Below the pieces are notes generated by a model. It had not been told where the DNA came from. It ran no database searches and worked only from the letters and a program-made list of their open reading frames with translations. The position numbers and the translations under genes were made by a program. This document shows positions 20,692 through 37,168 of a stretch of 64,000 nt of DNA, piece by piece. The stretch covers positions 62,001 to 126,000 of the forward strand of contig VWND01000030.1 of the NCBI GenBank assembly GCA_009599575.1. The letters run 5' to 3'. The DNA is from Blumeriella jaapii (Eukaryota; Ascomycota; Leotiomycetes; Helotiales; Drepanopezizaceae). Each line of letters starts with the position of its first letter. Within the stretch, counting starts at the first letter, position 1.

Positions 20692-20728
20692 GGTGCGCTG
20701 CGCTAGCGCCCGCTAGCGCACGCACACC
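20692..20728. promoter_or_regulatory. GC-rich hairpin/inverted repeat
   Basis: The core is a perfect 9-bp inverted repeat, GCGCTAGCG-CC-CGCTAGCGC. It extends outward with one slip to about 17 bp per arm (GGTGCGCT... / ...CACGCACACC). It sits in the 5' flank of the minus-strand locus at 19.9-20.65 kb, beside a GTCACGTGGG box at 20651. Confidence 0.75.
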
Positions 20729-20822
20729 TACCCCATATTCTCGCACCAGCTAGACCTACAGTAGTAGAATGCACACAGTTTCAACCCGATTTACTACGCC
20801 TAGTACGACTAGTCGTTTACCT

Positions 20823-20841
20823 GTATCACCACCTGTGATAC
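20823..20841. promoter_or_regulatory. Dyad GTATCAC-N5-GTGATAC
   Basis: Perfect 7-bp inverted repeat with a 5-bp spacer, embedded in about 90 bp that is conserved with 40913-40989. It may be a dimeric transcription-factor site or part of a dispersed repeat. Confidence 0.7.
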
Positions 20842-21319
20842 CAACACTTTGTATCCACGGTTCGGAATGGGAGTTTCAGTAGTGGTTTTCATTTTTTCAC
20901 TCCTTTATTTTTTTGATTGCAATTGCAGTCGTTCGTTCGTTTTATTTTAGCGTGCCGAACCTTCGGTATTTTCTGTACAGTCAGCTGGAGGCCAGCTTTT
21001 TTCGGAGGGGGGGATAGTGTAACGGCCCGGCCATTCGGCTGTGCGGCATTCGGCTGTTCGGCATTCGGCTGTTCGGCTTTCGGCTGTTCAGCCTTGCGTT
21101 ACAGTTCTGGCTTAGCGCCAGGCCAGGGGCTCTACAGTACTGTATCTCTAGTTCGCCCCGAGCTTCCTTTCTTTCAGCTCTTCATCTGCATCTTACGGGA
21201 AATATATGAAGTTCGTCACACGTTACACATCGCAAACGCATCTCACCTCAACCTCACAACATTCATTCTCCATTCTCCCAACACCACCGGCATCCATCTT
21301 TCGCAGTCGCCTCATCACG
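20842..21319 (+). promoter_or_regulatory. Upstream region of QNS1
   Basis: Includes a short array of ATTCGGCTGTTCGGC-type units at about 21028-21096 and an ACAGTACTGTA word at about 21134, then a CA-rich stretch leading to the QNS1 start at 21320. Confidence 0.5.
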
Positions 21320-24300
21320 ATGGGCCACCTCATTACCGTTGCCACGTGCAGTCTCAATCAATGGGCTCTGGACTTCGAAGGCAATCTGGCGCGAATTGTC
21401 GAGAGCATTGTCAAGGCAAAGCTGGCCGGCGCCAGTCTCCGAGGTGCGCTCACTCAGCTAGATGAGATGGCTCTGCATGCCATTCTCGAGTGCGAACTTT
21501 TGCGGCCTTGACGATGCTGATTTCTTGTCGATGAACTAGTTGGGCCGGAACTCGAGATCTGCGGATACGGGTGCCTAGGTCAGTCGTTTGAATCCATTGC
21601 CCTGTCGAGTGCGTGGAAGCAGGACTGATTTGATATAGATCACTTTCTGGAGGACGACACGATCCTACATTCATGGGAGTGTCTCGCGCAACTCATCCAG
21701 CATCCCGATTGCCAAGACATCCTCATCGATGTCGGTATGCCTGTGAAGCATAAGGTTCGTTCGTTCTCCCCAATGGCAATTCTTCTGACACTCGCGCCCA
21801 TCTAGAATGTCCGATACAACTGCAGACTCATCATCTACAACAAGCAAATAGTATGTGTCGCCCGCTGAAGTTTGCGGCTCCCATAGCAGGCGGTCCAGAA
21901 CCAGAAACGCGCCCTCTGTGCTAACGTGCCCAGCTTCTCATCCGACCTAAGCTATCGCTGGCAAACGATGGGAACTATTATGAGATGCGATACTTCACCC
22001 CGTGGAAAGGCTCTCGTGTGGTTGAGACACATCACTTGCCTCGTCTCATTTCCAAGATGTGAATTCCTCCGGCTTTAGAGCTGTGGACAGCCGAACTGAC
22101 GTTGAAATTCTCAGAACAGGCCAGAAGACAGTGCCAATCGGCGTAAGTTCAGCCAGACTCACGCTTTGCAACTCAACCCATGACTAATACCAGCTCTCAT
22201 CAGGACGCACTTATCTCCACTCTAGATACTGCCATCGGTTGCGAAGTAAGATCGTCTGCCACTCCCCTAGACACCACTGTTCACTGCTGACCTGACGCAT
22301 AGACATGCGAGGAATTGGTAAATACAGCCATTGCTTTACTTCCACTTCATTTGCTTTCTAGACCCGAGTTCTCTTCACCCCTTACGTTTTGCGCATCCTA
22401 ACTCTTGTTTCCTAGTTCACGCCAAACTCTCCTCATATTAGTAGTACGTAACTGCTCAAGACATGGGGGATGTCTCAGCACCGCAAGACATCTCCCAACT
22501 TACGGTGTTGTGCTCGCCGCATCTGCGGTGTCAAACATGTTCCTCGCGAACTATCTCGATAGGTGAAATGCTGATTCCTATGCAGTGGGCTTAGACGGGT
22601 GTGAAATATACACCAACTCCTCCGGGAGCCACCACGGTAAGTCCATTCTCGTCTTGGTCTTTGAGGTAACTCTCACGCCGCGAACTCTTTCCTACGTCTT
22701 GGATGCCAAGCACTAATTGGATGATTAGAGTTGCGCAAGCTACACACAAGGGTAGAGCTGATTGCCTCCGCGACCTTGAAATGCGGCGGCATTTACCTGT
22801 ATGCCAATCAACAAGGATGTGTGTTCTCTGCGATCTTGTGTTTGTATGTCCGTGGCATATACTGACTCTCATCTCAGGCGACGGAGATAGGCTGTATTGT
22901 GAGCTAGTCAAAGTATCTAGTTGATCTCTGCTCACACGATACAGACGACGGCTGTGCGCTCATCGTTCTTAATGGGAAGGTTCTTGCCCAGGGTAGTCAA
23001 TTTTCACTGGACGATGTAGAGGTGGTCTCTGCCACAATTGACCTGGAAGATGTAAGATCATACCGCGATCAAAAAAGTAGAGCGATGCAGGCTTTAGATC
23101 AGCCAAAGTATGATCGTATCGAGGTGAACAGTAAGTGACTCTCGTGCTTATTTGAAGATATGAAGCTGAAATGCTTTCAGTGTCACTGTCTAGCGAAGGG
23201 GATGAGATTGATCTTTCACTCCACCCCACAACGCCAAAGGCCGTCAAATACAACGTCCCAGAGCAAGAAATCGCCTACGGTCCCGCGTGCTATCTGGTAC
23301 GTAGATCACGATACGATTGACGTTCCATCTAATGGTGAATCGCAGTGGGATTACTTACGCAGATCGTAAGTGTCTCGACGGTTTCGATTTCTCTTCTGAC
23401 TTACCATTGCCTAGTAAGCAAGCAGGGTTTTTTCTACCTCTGAGGTACGTTTGATGCTTAGAGTACAAAGGTCCCTTGAGCATGGAGCAAATGTTTCGGA
23501 TGACATCCACGAAATACCGCAACATGCTTTGGAGGATGCCAGAAGCATTCAACTAACTCCGAGACCAGTGGTGGAATTGATTCATGTGCTACTGCTGTCA
23601 TAAGTGCGTACCATGACTGATGGAATCCGCTCGAGCTTTTCTCTGACCAGGGCAACGCTAATTGTTTTGCAGTCCATTCCATGACACGTTTGGTATTGAG
23701 GTCAATTCAGTCAGGGAACCGTCAAGTCCTTGCAGATCTGCGTCAGATTACCGGAGAAGAGCTTGAGAGTGACTGGATCCCAGAAACGCCGCAGGAAATC
23801 GCCAACCGGATCTTTTGCGTAGGACTCACCCACGACCGCCTCGCATAACCACTGACATGTTTCTGCCAGACCGCTTACATGGGAATGGAAAAGAACTCTT
23901 CACCCCAAACCCGTGCTCGTGCTGCGCAGCTCGCGGCTGAAATTGGCGCGTACCATTTGGACTTCGACATCGACCCCATCTATGATCAACAAGTCAAGCT
24001 CCTCGCTTCAAACATCGGTACCGAACCCAAGTTCAAGATGTTCGGCGGTACCCAGGTGGAGAACCTGGCTCTGCAAAACATACAAGCCCGACTCAGGATG
24101 GTGAATGCATACGCGCTGGCTCAACTCCTTCCGCAGAGCAGAGGACGTCGTGAAGGGGCACCTGGATCTCTCTTGGTGCTTGGCAGCGCCAATGTCGACG
24201 AAAGTCTCAGGGGCTATCTAACGTTTGCTCACACGCTTCCCTCGTTATGGCTCTACTGCTGACGTGATCACAGAAAATACGATTGCTCTTCAGCCGAGTA

Positions 24301-25496
24301 AGTCGCTTCTCAAGGTCCCTTCGATTCCTAACCTCTCTGACCGCCATCAGCATCAATCCTATAGGGGGAATTTCGAAGACGGATCTCAAGAGCTGTAAGT
24401 CTATACTTCGAGCACGTTTCCGAGCCTCGTCGCTCCTACTTCCCAATCGTCTATGTTGCTACTAAGAAAAATGTAGTCATCCACTGGGCTTCTCTGAAAG
24501 AGACATTTGGACTTGACCTCCTTCAAGGCTTCCTCGATGCGCCTCCAACGGCCGAGTTGGAGCCACTGACAGAGAACTACGTCCAGGCAGACGAGGCCGA
24601 CATGGGAGTGACGTACAACGAGCTGAGCGTGTACGGTCGTCTGAGGAAAATCAAGTGAGTAGCAACCGTTCGCTCCGCGCTTCCTTCAAGACTTGTTGAC
24701 GGCTGCTGGCTGACGACCACCCAAGCAAACTCGGCCCGTACGCCATGTGGGAAAAGCTGCTGCATCTCTGGGGTCGCAGCCTCTCCCCGCAGCAGATCTA
24801 CCAGAAGGTGCGATTCTTCTCGTGGAACTACGCCGTAAGTTGTCTTCGCATCTCTATCCTGTCCGTCGTCGGGCAAGCGAATAGCAGGCGCTGAATTGAT
24901 ATCCGCAGATCAATCGCCACAAGATGACGACTATCACGTACGTATCCTTAAAGCACACCATCCATCCATTCATTGCTGCCATGAAACTTTCCCTTCCCTC
25001 TCATATCAGATCCCAAGTCCCGTGCGAGTCCGACACCAAGCTGACGTCGTGCTCTCTATCCACAGTCCCGCGTACCACATGGAAGCCTACGGCGTCGACG
25101 ACAACCGCTTCGATATGCGTAAGTTCACCAACCATCGTTCATTTATCTCCTTTCCTTCCCTTTTCCGAGGCTTTCCAAACCCCTACTCAACCCCACCCCT
25201 CCCTTCCTCCCTCTCGCACACTCTATCCCCATCAAGCTACCCACCCATCTCTCGACGCGGCTTCGTCCCATCCCCTCTCATCTCGCTAACACTACCGCCT
25301 CTCCCCCTCAGGACCCTTCCTCTACCCCTCCTTCTCGTGGGCATACAAGAAGATCGAGCGCAGCATCGCGCAGATGGTGACGCGGGGAGCAAGACGAGCG
25401 CGAGCACGGTTGCTGGTGGCGGTGGTGGTGCTACTGACGGGGTTGAACGTGAAGGAGAAGGTTAGGAGGAGTAGGAGGAGGAGTAGGAGTGGGTAG
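21320..25496 (+). CDS. QNS1: Glutamine-dependent NAD+ synthetase, 26 exons
   Basis: Converts deamido-NAD to NAD+ using glutamine and ATP, the last step of NAD biosynthesis. The exons join in phase to 742 residues: 21320-21443, 21540-21578, 21639-21754, 21806-21850, 21934-22058, 22115-22142, 22204-22245, 22303-22317, 22416-22440, 22586-22636, 22729-22818, 22878-22898, 22945-23130, 23181-23296, 23346-23365, 23415-23444, 23569-23603, 23673-23818, 23870-24222, 24274-24297, 24351-24394, 24477-24654, 24726-24834, 24909-24937, 25066-25118, 25312-25496. The N-terminal nitrilase-type glutaminase domain has its glutamate in [11 protein letters not shown], a lysine in IIYNK and the catalytic cysteine in ETCEELFTP. 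The C-terminal synthetase has the P-loop [11 protein letters not shown], then [14 protein letters not shown] and [14 protein letters not shown]. The tail after [14 protein letters not shown] is basic and unusual. Exons 8, 9, 12 and 15 are only 15-25 nt. The family is certain; individual borders are by eye. Confidence 0.92.
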
Positions 25497-26627
25497 CTAG
25501 AGTTTTGTTCGTTGGCGGTGCGGTGCCGGCTTAGGCAGGTCCAGAAATCTTTCCCGGGTCGAGAGGCTGGCGCTGGGCCTGGGGCTGGGCCTGGGATTTG
25601 AGAACCTGTCTGTACTGTACTTTCGTAGATGAGAAGTCGCGCAGCGCAGTTTCTCAAAAAGAGAGCTTGGCTTGCTTACGAATAAACTGGCTACGACATC
25701 CATCGGACTGCCTGTTGACACACCACCCAGTATTTCCGTCAACAAAACTCTCCTGGACCGCTGGATGGCAGGATCGCAACATTTCTGAGGAAGGATGTTT
25801 TGTAAAAAAAAAAAAAAAAAAAAAAACAATTGAAAAAGAGAATAAAAGATTTGGGTCGAAATTCACTGTGTACGACCCCAACTGGCTTACTGGCTTACTG
25901 GCTGTCGTTTGTTTATTCCGTCAGGTAGGCACTATAAGGTCGGTAAATATTATCTACAGTATCTACCTTTGTATCTACCTACCTATCTACCTATCTATCT
26001 ACCTATAGTATTTATGTATAATTTATACGTATATACGTAGATATATAGTACGTAATAAGTATAATTTAACTTATGGGGGATACGTAGATATTATAAACAT
26101 CCATCCATCCATCCATCCATCCATCCATCCATCCATCCATCCATCCATCCATCCATCCATACAGAAAACACCCCACATCACTCACTCACTCAAACCGAGC
26201 GACTGACTCACTGCAAAACCGAGATCAAGAACCAGGGTTCAAGAAGCTGTACAGTACAGTACAGTACAGTACAGTACATACTCCGTAGTACAGTACAGTA
26301 CAGTATCGTAGAAAAGGAAATCGCAAAAATGCTTTGCTACTATTGTACTGTACTGTACTGTAGGTACTGTACAATACACATCTAACAACCCGCCCCCTCC
26401 TAAAAAAGACCAAAAGATTAACCAAATCACTGCCCCCCCCCCACCCCTACTCTAGCCGGATGGACGGTCTTTCTCTAGCTAGAACTCTGGAACTCTGAAC
26501 TCTGTGGCTGACTGGCTACTGGCTGGCTACTGGACAGAGAAAAAGGGGCCCGGGCGGGACAGGAGAGAAGAGGGAAGGAGAGGAGGAAGAAGAAGAAGAG
26601 CGTTCGAACGTGGGGGGTGGGTGTGAG

Positions 26628-26673
<46 letters not shown>

Positions 26674-27094
26674 GAGACACGATGGTAGGATAATAACAAT
26701 AATAAACAACGATAACAAACAACATTATAAAACGTCGATCCTCTCTTCGTATTCACAGAACTCGGTATATGCATTTAGTCACGGCTAAGGCATGGACCCC
26801 TCCGCGGCCCCCTGCTACTGTACTGACTACCTTCAACAGGTGGTATGAGCGCAAGCAAGGCACATCATCATCACCCTTAGATAGGACAACATCTACGCAC
26901 TCCAAGTCGTACCTTCACTCATTCTTCTTTTCTGGGTTCAGTGTCTGCTCGGGCTTTTCTACCCATAGACATGTGGCCGTATCAGGGTGGTTTTCCTACC
27001 TGCTTTTATAATATGTGTGTATGTATGTGTGTGTGTGTGTGTGTTAGCTAGTGGATCGGCTGATGGAATCGAGGACACGGGTAGCCTGTAGAAA
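25497..27094. repeat. Repeat-rich spacer downstream of QNS1
   Basis: No gene is seen. It holds an A-homopolymer (about 25805-25826), (CATC)n at 26098-26162, a GTACA array with flanking GTACTGTAC words (26248-26370), (GA)n at 26630-26672 and (GT)n near 27020-27043. The short open frames reflect these repeats. Confidence 0.75.
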
Positions 27095-27655
27095 AATACG
27101 TGGTAGACAAGGACTTGGTAAGCAAATACTTGGTAGACAAATGCTTAGGAAGCAAATACTTAGGAAGCAAATAGTGAATACTCGGCAAGCAAATTCTTCA
27201 TAAATAAGTACGTGATAAACAAATATTGTATATACAAATACGTAATAAACAATTACTCGGTAAAAAAATACTCGGTAAACAAATATTCGGTGAACAATTT
27301 CTTGGTAGGAAATTTCTTGGTAGAAAAATACGAGGTAGGGCAAATATTCAGTAAGCAAATACCTGATAGACAACTATTTAGAAAACAAAAAGTCAGTAAG
27401 CAATTGCTTAATAAACAGGTACTTGGTAATAAACAAGTACTTGGTAAACAAATACTCGGTAAACAAATCCTCGGTAAACAAATACCCGGTAAGCAACTAC
27501 TTAATAAACAACTACTTAATAAACAAATACTTAGTAAACAAATACTTAATAAACAACTACTCGGTAAGCAAATACGTGGTAAACAATTACTTTGTAGGCA
27601 AATACTTAGTAAACATTCACTTAGTAAACATTCACTTAGAAACAATCACTTAGTA
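27095..27655. repeat. 15-bp tandem array (GGTAAACAAATACTC), about 37 copies
   Basis: Imperfect 15-mers such as AGTAAACAAATACTT and GGTAAGCAAATACTC. Because 15 is a multiple of three, several frames stay open on both strands and give pentapeptide-repeat pseudo-proteins (LGKQI, VNKYS). I find no start context, promoter or composition arguing that it is translated. Confidence 0.92.
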
Positions 27656-27797
27656 AACTAAATGTCGTAAGCAAAATCACTTCGCCATATATTCTACCCT
27701 TCGCCATTATATTCTACCCTTCGTAGATACAACGCCACAGATTCAAACAACCATGCCGTGTGATACCCCCCCCCAAACACCCGCGAAAACCCACCGC

Positions 27798-32325
<4,528 letters not shown>

Positions 32326-33960
32326 GGCCGCGAGCACGACGAGCAGTCTGCGTGAGGGCTCGAGAAGAGAAGACTGGGGATGCGCGAGCGCGAGAACATC
32401 ACGACACGCTGAAGGATGTCGTGGTCGGTGGGTGAAGCTTGTCGAGAGAGAAAACGAGATCTTGCGAGCCGCGAGAGGATGTTTCTAGTCCGATGTCGTC
32501 GTGGGCCACTGGCACAAAAGCGGCTTAGCGCAGATGGGGGGAGGGAGAAAGAAAGGAAGGAGGGGGAGGTTGAGGGGAGGAAGGAGCGACGGGACGGGAG
32601 GGCTTGGTGAGGCTGACTAAGTGACCGGATTCGGAATTGGCTGAATTGGTGAAGTTGAAGACGTGGGGTTGAAGAGCTGAGTTGACTGAATTGGCTGAAT
32701 TGACTGAACTGACTGAACTGATTGCACTGATTGAACTGGCTGACTGACTGAACTGGCTGATTGACTGAACTGACTGAACTGGCTGAACTGGCTGAACTGG
32801 CTGAACTGGCTGAACTGATTGCACTGACTGAACTGATTGATCTGGCTGAATTGACTGAACTGACTGAGCTGGCTGACTGACTGAACTGATTGCAATGACT
32901 GAACTGGCTGAACCGACTGCACCGACGGCACCGATTACACCGACGGCCCCTCGACCGGAAAAGACACCAGCGGGCAGTGCTGGCGAAGGTTCTGCGAGTG
33001 TTTCTCGTGTGCGGCGTGGGCAACTGGCTTTTCGGGGCAGAGACGCAACGTTTTAAATCATAAGCTCGATGGAGAGAGAGAGAGAGGTCCTGTCCTGCAC
33101 CCCGTCCATCGTCAGGGAGAAAGTCAATCATCACGAAAGTAAATAAAGCTGTAACTTTCCCGCGCGGCCGGAAGCGAGACCTTGGCTTTGACTTTCCGCC
33201 CAGCCTGGTAGGGACGGTGGGTATTTACGGGATTGTGCGGTACGCGGTGTGCTGGCTGTGCAGTATTTACTGTATAATATTTATAGTACAGTATTTACAG
33301 TGCAGTGTTTACAGTACAGTATTTACAGTGCAGTGTTTACAGTACAGCATTTACAGTACAGTATTTACAGTACAGTATTTACAGTCCAGCATTTACAGTA
33401 TATACTCCTGTACAGTACATACTCCTGTACATACTCCCAATGTCTACACAGACGAAGCGCTTCACACGCCTCCCATATGGAGAATCGAATCCAGGACGTG
33501 GCTGGCTCACGCCCGCGGGTAGAATAGGCCTCGGATCGCGTGGGAGAAGTACAGCACAGTGCTGGAGTCCACCACTGCTGTACTGTAAATAGCGTTCTGC
33601 CACTGCAGCGAGGATCAACACAGTACGGTACAGTACACAGATACATAGTACTGTAGGTACCTAGGTATCCGCGATTCCGTCATCTAACCTTTCCATGGGC
33701 TACGTTATTAAGATCGTCGCCTGGAGCCCACGTTTTCCAAAGTATCTCTGGATGCTACTATGCATATGTGTACAGTACAGTACTACAAGTACACAGTCTA
33801 TCTGCTACATGATGTTGATCGCTCACACAGGGGATAAGCCCAATCGAGTCATAACCTAACTTTCGGTGAGCTTCTACGGGATGTGTACCCGTATGCAGAG
33901 TACGAGTAGGACGAAGTCTGAAAATTGCTTTCGGAAATATAAATTCGAAATAAAGCTTTT
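32326..33960. repeat. Upstream region of the ABC transporter with two tandem arrays
   Basis: About 32640-32930 is a CTGAACTGG/CTGAACTGA array (8-9 bp units) in the promoter of the transporter. About 33270-33415 is an array of about 14-bp TATTTACAGTACAG units that embeds the GTACAGTAC word. Between and beyond them I see no gene. Confidence 0.8.
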
Positions 33961-34222
33961 TGTAAATACACTTTCTGCGTTCATGACAGCTTGACAGCGA
34001 GCTGACATGTTTTCCTTCATTTTAGTATCTTGTAAGTTCACTTTCTGCGTTAATGACAGCTAGACAGCGAGCTGACATGTTTTTCTTCATTTTAATATCT
34101 TGTGAATTATTTTCAGCGTCCATGACAGCTTGACAGCGAGCTGACATGTTTTTCTTCATTTTAATATCTTGTAAATCCATCTTCAGCGTCCATAACAGCT
34201 TGACAGCGAGCTGACATGCTTA
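33961..34222 (+). repeat. Four tandem copies of a unit of about 68-72 bp
   Basis: Each copy reads approximately GTTCATGACAGCTTGACAG, CGAGCTGACATGTTTTTCTT, CATTTTAATATCTTGTAAAT, then CACTTTCTGC. The repeated GACAGC...GAGCTGACATG core is nearly invariant, while the flanks vary. Confidence 0.88.
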
Positions 34223-37131
34223 ATACCCGATTAGGCACAGTTCGGCCTACCCCCTGTTTAAGCGATCAACATCATATAGCCGATAGACCATATGTGTACT
34301 TCTATACACCGTCGCCCCGGTCCACTCGACACAGCCCCGGCAGACGTTATGCCGCCGAGAGAGAGACGGACGATTGCAAGTGTCGTCCCGATCCATCGCG
34401 TCTCCAGCATTCCCACGGCTGGGACAGCCCGCGCATCGACAGGTCTCTCGACGAGCGTGCCGTGCACGACGGATGGGGCGACCGGTCTTCCGGACGTGGA
34501 TCTGCGCCGCGCATCCAGGGAGATGTGCGTCCCTGGGTGGTCCCACGAGGCGTACCTACCGTCGATGCGACGAGGGAGGCGCGCGAGCGGGGCACACGTT
34601 TGGAGATTCGAGGGTTTGTTGACTTTGGCGCGCGGCGAGAAAAACACCGCATGCTGGTACTGTACTGTACAGTACTGTAGAAGGTTAAATACCTAACCTA
34701 GGTAAGTAAAGTCTCCGGTCAGAAGTAGGGGTGGGGGGGGGGGGGTGGAGACCATACTTGACCTGATAAAGGATTATTATTTCACGCCACAGAAAAAGGC
34801 TTTTACGGAGACATACTATAGTACTGTACTGTACATTCTATATGCTTCTAAACTTAGCAAGTTGACTTCGGCTAGTATTGTACATAAACTTTCAGCCGGT
34901 CCATCTTGGCTGTGTTAAGTCTACTTTGGCTCCTGTGGCTGCTCGGAGGGTCCAGACACTTTTCGCACCCTACTGTACACACATACAGTACATACAAACA
35001 TAGTACAGTCGGGAAGAAACCGACCTTGGAACGTAGGTTTACTGGCTCTGACCAAACCTAAGCACGCGATGCTCGAGGGGGCACACATGGGTCTCGCGGA
35101 AGATGGCGCATGGTGCTCCGGAACGACCCCCACGACGTGGAAAGTTTGCACGCTCTATCAGCACGAAACGATACGGTACGGTGCTGTACCGTACGTCGCA
35201 TGTGCGACGAGGCTGATACGAGTGTCCGGTCCACGGACGAGCCCTCCAGGCGGATGGCGAAGCTGCCAGGTACGAGCCGCGCCATCCGCAGGCATGATGT
35301 GGAACTGTATAGGGCCTACCACGTCTCTGGCGGTGCCGTCCAGCAATTGCTCGATGAGGCAAAGCGTCCTGGCTCCGCTTGTGGACACGGTGCAAACGAT
35401 CACCACACATGCTACTGTACGGTCCCATGGTTCGGAGCACCTGCCGGATCGCGCTAGTGCAAAGTGTTCTGTAGATAGCACAGAGCATGTTCCCACGCCA
35501 CGAAGGTAACACTCTTCGACGTCTTCTCGAAAAGGGCGCAACTTGCGCTCATCTGCAGCTGATGTCGCAAGTATCCGTCGCCGGCGACGGCCCCCCCGGG
35601 AGTCTGAGATCGGTGATCTCACCCGTTCTCGATTGGGCCACATGGTTTCCGCCAGCGACAGTACAGAACCCAGACACCTCTCGTGGGAAGTTCGGCCTTT
35701 CCCGTGGCCTACGATAGTGGCCACTGCAGATGTCCCCCTTCACGTCGTGCCCGGCTTGCCGTACGGGTGCCATCGTCTCTGCTCGCCCCGTGTGGCTCTT
35801 GACTCGACGGCCGCCGCGTCTCACCCAAGATGTGCCCGCGAGTCGCAGCCACAGGGGCTCGTGATGTAAACAGAACAACACACACCAGCTTGTTTGCCAC
35901 AGAAGTCACCGGAACTGTAGCCAGCCTCTCGCAGGTACTGTGCAGTACGCTGTAAATAGAGGACTCTGTACACATGCTGTATACATGTGTACACACTGCA
36001 CTACCACCCCCCTGCCCCAGCTACAGACACTCCAGGCGTGTGTCTACACAGCCCGTAGCAGCAGCAGCAGCAGCAGCAACAAGGTCCCTAACAGGAGGCA
36101 CGATGAAAAGTCAAATGCCAACATGTCCCCGATTGGCTTTCTTCCAGAAAGTCCAATCGAAACGTCTGTATACGAGACAAAAGCCAAATCGTGAAAGCGC
36201 ACAGTACAGTACAGTACAAAACTGTACTGTAGGTAGGCACTCGCGTCACTTGCTGTTTTCGTTCGTCAAGGTTCCAAACACGGGCTTGTCCCGTTTGGTG
36301 AAATGGGAAGATGTCCAGTGGGACCTTTGTCGTCGCCATACCGCCGGATCAGGGGCCGTGTCTCCGAAGGGAACTGGCTAACTGTTGGTTCGGGGGATAA
36401 GGGGCGACTGGAGCCGGTTTCGTAATATTGTGATAGCAATGATATTATCAACAATAATAATAATGATAATAATAACAATAATAATAACGATAGTAATAAC
36501 AACCAGCTTAATAATAATCATAGTACATACTATAATATTGCATGCCATCCGCAGAAGCTGTCCAAAAAACAAGCATGACACCTGTCCGCTACTCGAGCAT
36601 TCCCCTACACAGTACATGACTGTACAGTACTGTACAAGGGGGATGATTCTCCAAGCAACCGGTACCGTACAGTAAGAAGCCTCCTCTCTCTTGATACCAC
36701 CAGCCGTAAAAAGCCTCTCTCTTGATATCAAGCCGAAAACCCAAGCTGTCGCGTCGGAACCAGCGTTGAAGAACAGGACAGGACAGTACCGCAAGCCCTC
36801 GAGGCAGCCAGAGAGGTAGCCCCAGAGCGCCCGCCGCCGCTTCCACAAGACGCGATGGGGAAAACATCTCGTAGTCTCGATATGGAGGTGTGTGTGGTGG
36901 GAGTCTAGAGGCCCCCCGTCGGTGGACTTCTTTGCCATGTATAATACAATACTGTAGTGTAGGTACCTAGTGTAGTAAGTGCTCTTTGCGGCTCGGCTAC
37001 ACGTCTGGTGTCGTTACGCTGGGGTCCCGTTTGCGAAGCGAAGCGCCTTGTTCCCTCGCTTCTCCTTCGCGTGCTTTCGCTCTCTGTTTTTCTGTCGTTT
37101 ATTGGTTTTTTGGTTCTCTCGTTCTTTTGTT

Positions 37132-37168
<37 letters not shown>

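Noticed and set aside
25800..26010. Retrotransposon poly-A tail suggested by the 22-A run
   Set aside because: No reverse transcriptase, target-site duplication or element body is next to it. It is more likely a simple homopolymer in a repeat-rich spacer.
27212..27661. 149-codon pentapeptide-repeat protein
   Set aside because: Explained by the 15-bp unit length. Reciprocal frames on the other strand are equally open. Kept only as a low-interest finding.
33470..33545. Possible tRNA suggested by GAATCGAATCC
   Set aside because: No acceptor, D or anticodon stems can be drawn around it on either strand. The same holds for CGTTCGAGTCCC at about 6793.
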